From: Candidatus Nitrosopumilus sp.
Lineage (GTDB): Archaea; Thermoproteota; Nitrososphaeria; Nitrososphaerales; Nitrosopumilaceae
Direction of reading: 5' to 3'
Length of the DNA stretch: 9,204 nucleotides
Assembly (NCBI GenBank): GCA_029880665.1
Contig: JAOUNZ010000031.1
Span: 1 to 9,204, forward strand
Both the position numbers and the translations under genes were made by a program. Within the stretch, counting starts at the first letter, position 1. Each line of letters begins with the position of its first letter. Below are positions 3,576 to 9,204 of the stretch, in pieces. The notes under the pieces are model-generated. The model was not told where the DNA came from and did no database searches. It was given only the letters and a program-made list of their open reading frames with translations.

Positions 3576-6488
3576 ATGCAGATGGTGACGCCTGAAGGGA
3601 TCGAGCTCATCAAGAAGTCGAACGACCTGGCCGAGGTCCTGACCGAACGTGGGGTGAAGCTTCAGCGCAAGGGCCGTGTGCTGGTGGCGCTGTGCCCCTT
3701 CCGAGAGGAAAAGACCCCGTCTTTCACGGTCACGCCTTCGAGGGGCCTGTATCACTGCTTCGGCTGTGATGCGGCCGGGGACGTGATCGGCTTTCTGGTG
3801 CGCCACGAAGGGATGGACTTCAAGGACGCGTTGGAGTTTCTGGCACGCCGTGCGGGGCTGGCCCTGTCGCGCTTGATGGAGCAGCCCCCAGCGACAAAGC
3901 GGCGTACGCCGGTGTGGGCGCTGACGCCGCCTCCCGCTGTGGAGCCGGCCACGTCTGCGCTGCGCGCCCCGGCCCGTCCGGCCACGCACCTTCTCAACCA
4001 CGTGGTCGAGCACTACCACAAGACCTTCTGTGAGCGTGCGGACGCCCAGGGGTACCTGGCCCAGCGTGGCCTGACGAACCTGGACATGCTGCGGGCGCAC
4101 AAGATCGGCTACGCCGACGGATCGCTTCTGAAGCTGGTTCCACGGGAGGGCACGCTGCGCGACGAGCTGCGGACCATGGGCGTGATCTCGCAGCAGGGGC
4201 GGGAGCTGCTGGGTGGCTGTGTGGTGGTGCCGATCAAGGACCCGCTCACGGGTGAATGGACGACGCTGTACGGCCGTGGGCTGCGCACACCCCGCCACTG
4301 CTACCTGCCGGGTCCTCTGCGCGGCGTTTTCAACTACCAGGCGGCGTGTGCCTACGACGAGGTGGTGCTGACCGAGAGCGTCCTGGACGCGCTTTCCTTT
4401 CATCAGGCGAACGTACCGACGGCGATACCGATCTACGGCACCAGCGGCTTCACCCCGGACCACCTGGACCTGCTGAAGCGTGAGCGGGTGCGCAGCGTGG
4501 TGCTGGCTCTGGACAACGACGAGGCGGGCCGACGGGCGACGTCTACGCTGCGGAAGAAGCTGGCGGCCGCGGGGCTGCTCGTGCGCACGGCGCGCTTCCC
4601 GAACAGGATCAAGGACGCGAACGAGCTGCTGGTTTCGGTGAACGGGCCGGCCGACGATGTGTTTCTGGCGCTGGTGGTGTCGGCGGATCCGCAGCCGCCG
4701 TCGTCACCCGAGGCGCGGTCGGCTGCTTCCGCTTCCTCCGCCGAGGGCCTTCCCTTAAGTGAAAAGACCGCTTCGAGCGCGCGTGTCAGTCGGCCCGCGG
4801 CCGTCTCCAGCGCGACCAAGACCGCACGCACCCGGTCCACGGTCGCACGTGCGTCCTCCCGCACCGTGACCGCGAAGGGCAGCACCAACGCGGCCTCGTC
4901 GAACGGCGGCGGTGCCGTCTTCGAAGACGGGCAGCTCGTCTTACAGCGGGGGCCGCTGACGTACCGCTGCAAGGTCTACCCGGTGCTGCTCGGGCGGCTA
5001 CGGGCCACCGTCAAGGTCGAACGCGCCAACAGCAAGCAAGCGGCCAGCGAGCCGGCCACCTTCCACGTGGACACGCTGGACCTGTACGCCTCACGCAGCC
5101 GCACCGAGTTTGCACGCCGGGCCAACAAGGCCCTGAACATCGAAGACCCCGAGGTCGTCGAAGCGGACCTGCTGGCCTTGCTGGTGGAGGCCGAGAAGGT
5201 CGAAGGCCTGGACGAAGACGACGCCACGAACGAAACGCGGGTCCCGCCGCCGATGACCGACGCGGAACGCAAAGAGGCCCTGGAGCTGCTCAAGCGCAAG
5301 GACCTGCTGGACCAGGTGGGCAAGGACGTCGACGCCCTGGGCTACGTGGGCGAAGAGGTCAACAAGCGCTTGCTGTACCTGGTGGCCGTCTCCCGTAAGC
5401 TGCCGGACCCGCTCTCGGCCGTGATCCTGTCCCAGTCCGGCGCGGGCAAGAGCGGCATCACCGAGGTCATCGAGCGCCTGACCCCGCCCGAAGACGTCGT
5501 GCTGCTGACCCGTCTGACGCCGCAAAGCCTGTACTACGTGGAGCAGAGCTTCCTGGACCAGAAGCTGGTCATCGTGGAAGAACGCTACGGGTCGGCCGAA
5601 GCGGACTATTCCATCCGTGTGCTGCAAAGCCGCAAGAAGCTCATCGCGGCGGCCCCGGTGAAGGACCCCCAGTCCGGCAACCTCAAGACGAAGGTCTTCA
5701 CCGTGGAAGCCCGGGCCGCCTTCATCGAGGCCACGACGGCATCCGCCGTGAACCACGAGAACGCCACCCGCTGCTTCGAGCTGTGCATGGACGAGTCCGT
5801 GGAACAAACCAAGCGCATCCATCACCGCCAGCGCCTGATGAAGACCGAACGGGGCTTGAAGCTGCATCACCAGGCCGAGGTCATCACGCGCCGGCACTGG
5901 AACGCCCAGCGCCTGCTGGAACCGCTGCCGGTGGTGATTCCCTACGCAGACAAGCTGAGCTTCCCGGCGAGCTGGATGCGCACCAGGCGGGACCACGCGC
6001 GCTTCTTGAACCTGATCGAGGTGTCGGCCTTCCTGCACCAGCACCAGCGGCAACGTGTGGCCTGGACGCCGCCCCGGCGGGGCAAGGGCACCGCTGCGCT
6101 GGCGGCCATCGTGGCCAGCGTGGCGGACTACGCGGTGGCCTACGCCCTTTCGAGCCAGGTCCTGGCCGAGACGCTCTCGGACGTACGCAAGCCCCTGCGC
6201 GAGGCCTACGAGCGCATCAAGGAACTGTCCCTTAAGGGAGACGGCACGGTCTCGCGCCGCCAAATCCGGGAGACCCTGGCGGTGCCGGACTCCACCGTGC
6301 GCCGGTGGCTCAACGACCTGGTGGAGTACGAGTATCTGGCCGCGGTCACGGCCGACGGGTCGCGGCCGAGCCAGGGCAAGACGGTCCGTTACCGCCCGTT
6401 GGACCTGGCCCCGCGTGAAAACGAGATTCTGGGCCTGCTGGCACCGGCGGATCTGCGTAAGCGCTTGAAGGGACGAGAAAAGCGATGA
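3576..6488 (+). CDS. Primase/TOPRIM-ATPase fusion protein (CHC2 zinc finger, TOPRIM, P-loop, C-terminal wHTH)
   Basis: A 970-residue protein; ATG 3576 follows AGGAGAGG. The DnaG-like zinc region is C40-PFREEKTPSF...YHCFGC64 with Cys40, Cys61 and Cys64. The usual histidine of CPFH is Arg43. A primase-core linker follows, then TOPRIM: LTE267SVLDAL and ALD313-N-D315EAGRR supply the metal-binding Glu and DxD. Residues about 370-445 are an Ala/Ser/Thr/Arg-rich linker. The second half has a P-loop, SQSGAGKS (619-626), and a Walker-B-like LVIVEE (664-669). It ends in a helix-turn-helix (about 885-925, SRRQIRETLAVPDSTVRRWL). The layout suggests origin recognition, ATP-driven unwinding and priming in one polypeptide, as in replication proteins of phages, satellites and integrative elements. 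Location between an XRE repressor and two recombinases supports element-encoded replication. Helicase activity is inferred from the P-loop only. Confidence 0.85.
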   Translation: MQMVTPEGIELIKKSNDLAEVLTERGVKLQRKGRVLVALCPFREEKTPSFTVTPSRGLYHCFGCDAAGDVIGFLVRHEGMDFKDALEFLARRAGLALSRLMEQPPATKRRTPVWALTPPPAVEPATSALRAPARPATHLLNHVVEHYHKTFCERADAQGYLAQRGLTNLDMLRAHKIGYADGSLLKLVPREGTLRDELRTMGVISQQGRELLGGCVVVPIKDPLTGEWTTLYGRGLRTPRHCYLPGPLRGVFNYQAACAYDEVVLTESVLDALSFHQANVPTAIPIYGTSGFTPDHLDLLKRERVRSVVLALDNDEAGRRATSTLRKKLAAAGLLVRTARFPNRIKDANELLVSVNGPADDVFLALVVSADPQPPSSPEARSAASASSAEGLPLSEKTASSARVSRPAAVSSATKTARTRSTVARASSRTVTAKGSTNAASSNGGGAVFEDGQLVLQRGPLTYRCKVYPVLLGRLRATVKVERANSKQAASEPATFHVDTLDLYASRSRTEFARRANKALNIEDPEVVEADLLALLVEAEKVEGLDEDDATNETRVPPPMTDAERKEALELLKRKDLLDQVGKDVDALGYVGEEVNKRLLYLVAVSRKLPDPLSAVILSQSGAGKSGITEVIERLTPPEDVVLLTRLTPQSLYYVEQSFLDQKLVIVEERYGSAEADYSIRVLQSRKKLIAAAPVKDPQSGNLKTKVFTVEARAAFIEATTASAVNHENATRCFELCMDESVEQTKRIHHRQRLMKTERGLKLHHQAEVITRRHWNAQRLLEPLPVVIPYADKLSFPASWMRTRRDHARFLNLIEVSAFLHQHQRQRVAWTPPRRGKGTAALAAIVASVADYAVAYALSSQVLAETLSDVRKPLREAYERIKELSLKGDGTVSRRQIRETLAVPDSTVRRWLNDLVEYEYLAAVTADGSRPSQGKTVRYRPLDLAPRENEILGLLAPADLRKRLKGREKR
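4751..4762. repeat. TCCCTTAAGTGA motif, copy 2
   Basis: Exact copy of 1980-1991, lying inside the Ala/Ser-rich linker of the primase gene, where protein constraint is weakest. It forces a TTA leucine codon, rare in such GC-rich genes. Confidence 0.35.
6228..6239. repeat. TCCCTTAAGGGA palindrome, copy 3
   Basis: Perfect 12-bp palindrome inside the primase coding region just before its C-terminal HTH. One mismatch from the copies at 1980 and 4751. A fourth bare CTTAAG is at 6604-6609. Confidence 0.35.
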
Positions 6489-6506
6489 CCCGCCGCGCCC
6501 TTTCAA

Positions 6507-6598
6507 CTTCGCCACTTCGCCACACTTCGCCACTGGGGTGTGGCGGACTCAAGTCATTGGAATTTCGACCCCTTGGCCCAACTTCGCCACCTCGCCAC
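6507..6598. repeat. CTTCGCCAC direct-repeat cluster with inverted repeat
   Basis: CTTCGCCA occurs at 6507-6514, 6515-6522 and 6526-6533, and again at 6582-6589, where CTCGCCAC follows. CGCCACAC (6518-6525) and GTGTGGCG (6538-6545) form an 8-bp stem. The cluster fills the 178-bp gap between the primase stop and the first recombinase start. It could be an origin, a recombinase accessory site or a regulator target. The in-frame ATGs inside it encode no recognisable protein. Confidence 0.55.
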
Positions 6599-6666
6599 GG
6601 AAGCTTAAGAGGCAGTGTGTCAGCGCGGCCGTTCGACGCCGCCGCCGGCCACCGGGTGGTGCGGCC

Positions 6667-7653
6667 ATGACGCGCCGCAGCGGTGAAGCACCCGCGCCGC
6701 TGTCGCCCCTGTCCACGCCCTTGCGCCGGGTGCGTGCCCTGGAGAAGGCCAGCAAGCTCCTCAAGCGCTTCGAGGATCACGTCTTCGTACGCTACGCACC
6801 CAGGACCGCCTCGAACTACCTGCGGGCCGTGGGCGTCTTCGTGGGCTGGCTCGCGGAACGAGGCCTGGCCCTCCCCGACGTGCGCACCGACGACGTTCTG
6901 GCCTACCAGATGGACGTCTTCAACGCCCGCAAGAAAGACGGCACACCCTACTCCAGCGCCGAACAACTGCACCGCCTGTCCGCCCTCAAGACGCTCTATC
7001 GCTTCCTCTGCCGGCGCGGCCTGCTGCTGCATGATCCCACCGCCGCCGTCGAGTACCCGCGCCAGGAGCAGCGCCTGCCGCGGGGCGTCTTGTCCCTCAA
7101 GGAAGCACGCAGGATCGTCGAAGCCCCGGCGACCCACACGCCCCTGGGCTTGAGGGATCGAGCCGTCCTCGAGGTGTTCTACGCCACGGGCATCCGCGCC
7201 AGCGAGCTCGCCAACCTGACCACACAGGACGTCGACGTCGAAGAGCGCATCCTGCGCGTGGTGCGCGGCAAGGGCCGCAAGGACCGCAACGTGCCCTTGA
7301 CCACCGCTGCGGCCGAAGCCCTTCAGGCCTACCTGCTGGAAGGGCGTCCGCACTTGCCCCGGGCCACGCGCTCGTCGCTGCTCTTCCTGGCCCAGCGTGG
7401 GGGACGCATGCACACCGCCACCCTCAACGACGTGGTGCAACTGTGGGCCAAGAAGGTCCGCATCAAGAAGAAGGTCACCTGCCACACCCTGCGTCACACC
7501 GTGGCCACGCACCTGCTCAAGGGGGGCGCGGACATCCGGCACATCCAGGCCCTGCTGGGACATGCGTCCCTCAGCTCCACACAGCGCTACACCCGGGTCG
7601 AGATTCAGGACCTGCTCCAGGTGGTCAAGCGTGCGCATCCACGAGGACGCTGA
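6667..7653 (+). CDS. Tyrosine recombinase/integrase 1 (XerC/D-like)
   Basis: A 328-residue protein of typical Xer length. The N-terminal SAM-like core-binding domain spans about 30-125. The catalytic domain contains Arg177 (GIRASE), Lys202 (GKGRKDR), His273-x-x-Arg276 (CHTLRHTVATHLL), His299 (LLGHASL) and nucleophile Tyr308 (RYTRV), so the full R-K-H-R-H-Y set is present. The enzyme should cleave and rejoin DNA through a 3'-phosphotyrosine. I start it at ATG 6667: the longer frame from 6538 runs through the repeat cluster with an Arg/Pro-rich unconserved sequence. The ribosome site is weak. It is followed after 1 nt by a second recombinase, so the two probably act as a pair. Confidence 0.93.
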   Translation: MTRRSGEAPAPLSPLSTPLRRVRALEKASKLLKRFEDHVFVRYAPRTASNYLRAVGVFVGWLAERGLALPDVRTDDVLAYQMDVFNARKKDGTPYSSAEQLHRLSALKTLYRFLCRRGLLLHDPTAAVEYPRQEQRLPRGVLSLKEARRIVEAPATHTPLGLRDRAVLEVFYATGIRASELANLTTQDVDVEERILRVVRGKGRKDRNVPLTTAAAEALQAYLLEGRPHLPRATRSSLLFLAQRGGRMHTATLNDVVQLWAKKVRIKKKVTCHTLRHTVATHLLKGGADIRHIQALLGHASLSSTQRYTRVEIQDLLQVVKRAHPRGR

Positions 7654-7654
7654 C

Positions 7655-8638
7655 GTGCGCCGCAAGCCTGACCTGTGCCGCTTCGAAGGGGTGCTGCGGA
7701 CCTACATCGCCCACCTGCGCATGCGGGGCTACTCCCCGAGCGTGCAAAAGCAGGCGCGGCTTTTCCTGCCGCGCTTCTTCGCCCACCTGAAGGAGGCCCA
7801 CGTCCACGACCTGCGTGCGGTCCAGGAAGAGCACGTCTTCGCCTATGCCCGTGAGCTGGCCACGACCCGCACGCTCAAGGGCACGCCGTATTCCTTCGCC
7901 TCTCAGACCAGCTACCTGATGCAGATCAAGCGCCTCTTCAAGTACCTGGAAGAGGCCGGTCTGATCCTGAGCAACCCCACCCGGGACCTGGTCTTGCCCA
8001 CCTGGAGCAAGCTCCCGCGGGTGGTGCCCAGCGAAGCGCAGGTGCGACGCCTGCTGAGCGTGGCGAACTCCGACACAGTGCTGGGCAAACGGGACCGGGC
8101 CGTCCTGGAGCTGCTCTACGGGTCCGGCGTGCGCGTGGGTGAGTGTGAGCGGCTGGACGTGCAGGACCTCGACCTGGGCCAGGGCACGCTGTTTGTCCGC
8201 AACGGCAAGGGGCGCAAGGATCGGGTGGTGCCAGTGGCGGGCCGCGCCGCCCTGGCCGTGGAGATCTACCTCGAACAGGCCCGCCCGGACCTGCTCAAAG
8301 ATCCACGTGAGCAGGCCGTCTTCCTCAACACCCGCGGACAGCGCCTGAGCCGCAAGTCCATTCAGGCTTTCGTCCGCCAGCAGGTCCAGGCCGCCGGGAT
8401 TCCCGTCCAGATCACACCCCACGGCCTGCGTCACGGCTGTGCCACGCACATGCTCCAGCGTGGGGCCGACGTGCGCCACGTGCAGAAGCTCCTGGGCCAC
8501 AGCCAGCTTCAAACCACGGCCTTGTACACCAAGGTCGTCCCGGCGGACCTGGCCAAGGCCGTAGCCCGGGCTCACCCCCGGGAGCGGACGTATAATCGAC
8601 GCAGGAGCAAAGCTTCATGCCGCAAGGGAGGGCGCTAG
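7655..8638 (+). CDS. Tyrosine recombinase/integrase 2 (XerC/D-like)
   Basis: A 327-residue protein, diverged from but co-linear with recombinase 1. The core-binding domain is about 8-110. Catalytic residues are Arg160 (GVRVGE), Lys185 (GKGRKDR), His256-x-x-Arg259 (PHGLRHGCATHML), His282 (LLGHSQL) and Tyr291 (LYTKV). I chose the GTG at 7655, one base after the recombinase 1 stop, because GAGGA (7643-7647) is seven bases upstream; GTG 7631 is the alternative. Tandem tyrosine recombinases are known from Tn554-type transposons (TnpA/TnpB) and from recombinase-in-trio elements, where each protein probably serves a different strand exchange or half-site. Here only two are present and no third (TnpC-like) gene follows. 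The tail after about 310 is basic and extends beyond the usual end. Confidence 0.93.
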   Translation: MRRKPDLCRFEGVLRTYIAHLRMRGYSPSVQKQARLFLPRFFAHLKEAHVHDLRAVQEEHVFAYARELATTRTLKGTPYSFASQTSYLMQIKRLFKYLEEAGLILSNPTRDLVLPTWSKLPRVVPSEAQVRRLLSVANSDTVLGKRDRAVLELLYGSGVRVGECERLDVQDLDLGQGTLFVRNGKGRKDRVVPVAGRAALAVEIYLEQARPDLLKDPREQAVFLNTRGQRLSRKSIQAFVRQQVQAAGIPVQITPHGLRHGCATHMLQRGADVRHVQKLLGHSQLQTTALYTKVVPADLAKAVARAHPRERTYNRRRSKASCRKGGR

Positions 8639-8685
8639 CACAGCTTCGACGTCAGCATGGTCCTGACGCTGGCTTGCGCGCGTGA
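8617..8685 (+). CDS. Short ORF coupled to the mini-Rhs gene
   Basis: ATG 8617 lies nine bases after AGGAG (8603-8607) and encodes 22 residues (MPQGRALAQLRRQHGPDAGLRA). Its TGA overlaps the GTG at 8682 (GTGA). It also overlaps the 3' end of recombinase 2 in another frame. A consensus TATAAT at 8591-8596 precedes it, but no matching -35 is seen. It could be a leader ORF that feeds ribosomes to the mini-Rhs gene, or chance. Confidence 0.25.
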   Translation: MPQGRALAQLRRQHGPDAGLRA

Positions 8686-8687
8686 GC

Positions 8688-9204
8688 ATGTCCTTCCGTC
8701 GCCCGAGCCGAAGCCCTCTCGCACGCTCCATCGCCCGGCTGCTGATTGCGGCCCTGCTGGTGGCCTTCCTGCCGGCCGACGCTTCCGCTTCGCTGCCGCC
8801 CCCCACGTCCACGCTCTTTGAGGAGCTACCGGAGCGCACCTTTCCCGTCCTGTCCGAAGCGCAGGCCGCCGTCGTAGTCCTCGCCGAGCTGGAGGACGGC
8901 GCCTGGCTGGTGCTGCTGCTGCCAGCGGCGGCCCTGTGTGGTGTGGGGTGCGGGGCCGCGGACCCCCACTTCCCTATCAAATACCACAGGGCACGGTGGA
9001 TGGATCCGGGGGTGGGGCGCTTCGCGGGGATGGACCCGTGGGAGGGGAGCGAACTCGACCCGCAGAGCCTGCATCGCTATCAATATGCTGCCACCAATCC
9101 TGCCAACCACGCCGATCCAAGCGGACGAATGACGCTTGTCCAGGCTGGAACAGCATTGAACATCGCTCTTACCGTGGCTTCCATTGGTGTTGCAGCGTAC
9201 GACA
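8688..9204 (+). CDS. Signal-peptide-bearing mini-Rhs protein (3' truncated by window)
   Basis: An open frame of at least 172 codons runs off the window. Residues 1-35 look like a Sec signal peptide: basic SFRRPSRSPLARSIARL, hydrophobic LLIAALLVAFLPA, then ADASA as a cleavage site. A second hydrophobic stretch, AWLVLLLPAAALCGVGCG (72-89), could be a membrane helix. From Y99 the sequence is the end of an Rhs core (YHRARWMDPGVGRFAGMDPW, then LHRYQYAATNPANHADPSG). This gives the PxxxxDPxG junction at 138-146 and a new tip that begins hydrophobic (150-170). The YD-repeat body of an Rhs protein is missing. Either an internal deletion fused an Rhs N-terminus to its tip, or this is a genuine short secreted toxin carrier. 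GTG 8682 is an alternative start. G+C drops to about 55% after the junction. Confidence 0.75.
   Translation, partial: MSFRRPSRSPLARSIARLLIAALLVAFLPADASASLPPPTSTLFEELPERTFPVLSEAQAAVVVLAELEDGAWLVLLLPAAALCGVGCGAADPHFPIKYHRARWMDPGVGRFAGMDPWEGSELDPQSLHRYQYAATNPANHADPSGRMTLVQAGTALNIALTVASIGVAAYD
8982..9016. repeat. 35-bp perfect direct repeat within Rhs core, copy 2
   Basis: Identical to 369-403, same orientation and 8.6 kb away. The homology begins abruptly at the codon for Y99 of the mini-Rhs protein, marking the fusion point between its secretory N-terminus and the Rhs core. Confidence 0.85.

Larger units (their letters stand above)
2196..8638. mobile_element. Putative integrative, possibly self-replicating element (ends not defined)
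   Basis: The content is a coherent set: repressor, leader ORF, DUF5659-like, SymE-like, primase-ATPase fusion and two tyrosine recombinases, with tandem repeats at the left. No transposase, phage structural, conjugation or resistance gene is present. Boundaries given are only the outermost supported parts: the 20-bp repeat array and the recombinase 2 stop. I could not find a matching direct repeat marking attL/attR. The left end may lie anywhere in 1556-2196, and the right end probably lies in 8639-8687. Rhs genes on both sides in the same orientation suggest either insertion within an Rhs cluster or Rhs cargo. Confidence 0.55.

Noticed and set aside
3354..4463. 369-codon leftward ORF opposite the SymE-like and primase genes
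   Set aside because: No recognisable motif, His/Arg-rich, and the opposite strand encodes the CHC2 and TOPRIM motifs.
5091..6533. 480-codon leftward ORF opposite the primase
   Set aside because: Antisense shadow in GC-rich DNA. Its His/Gln/Val/Gly-rich sequence mirrors the codons of the well-supported primase gene.
6485..6670. 61-codon ORF in the primase-recombinase gap
   Set aside because: It translates the CTTCGCCA repeats into Ser/Pro/Arg-rich sequence with no ribosome site.
6346..7665. 439-codon leftward ORF opposite recombinase 1
   Set aside because: Same antisense effect; the plus strand carries a full tyrosine-recombinase catalytic set.
8566..8583. CCCGGG-ctcacc-CCCGGG hairpin as a terminator of the recombinase genes
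   Set aside because: It lies inside the recombinase 2 coding region and has no T-run.

Overview
The window is GC-rich (about 75% G+C in the first Rhs core) with long GC-skewed ORFs. It suggests a high-GC bacterium, most plausibly Myxococcota or a relative. That placement rests only on composition and on the style of the Rhs cores, so it is tentative. Two kinds of DNA are interleaved: polymorphic-toxin (Rhs) loci at both edges, and between them what looks like an integrating, possibly self-replicating mobile element.

Left edge (1-1555): the 3' end of an Rhs gene. Its conserved core ends at a PxxxxDPxGL junction, followed by a lower-GC variable tip carrying an HExxH metallopeptidase-like motif. 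A small multi-spanning membrane protein overlaps it by 4 nt and is the likely cognate immunity protein.

1556-2284 has no convincing gene. It is packed with inverted repeats: several GC-rich hairpins, two related CATAAC/GTTATG palindromes (one a perfect 22-bp palindrome), a long stem with wobble pairs, and a short array of 20-bp direct repeats next to a terminator-like hairpin.

Centre (2285-8638): the candidate element. A leftward XRE repressor faces a rightward gene set: a 17-codon leader ORF, a DUF5659-like protein, a SymE-like protein, a 970-residue primase/ATPase fusion (CHC2 zinc finger, TOPRIM, P-loop, C-terminal winged helix) and two tandem tyrosine recombinases with complete catalytic sets. 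Promoter- and operator-like sequences lie between repressor and operon, and a repeat-rich gap separates the primase from the recombinases. The working model is repressor control, primase-driven replication of an excised form, and integration/excision by the recombinase pair. The exact ends of the element were not found.

Right edge (8682-9204): an ORF running off the window encodes a signal peptide, a hydrophobic segment and then only the last ~50 residues of an Rhs core joined to a new low-GC tip. It shares a 35-bp perfect repeat with the left Rhs gene. It is a mini-Rhs or internal-deletion product rather than a plain promoterless orphan tip.
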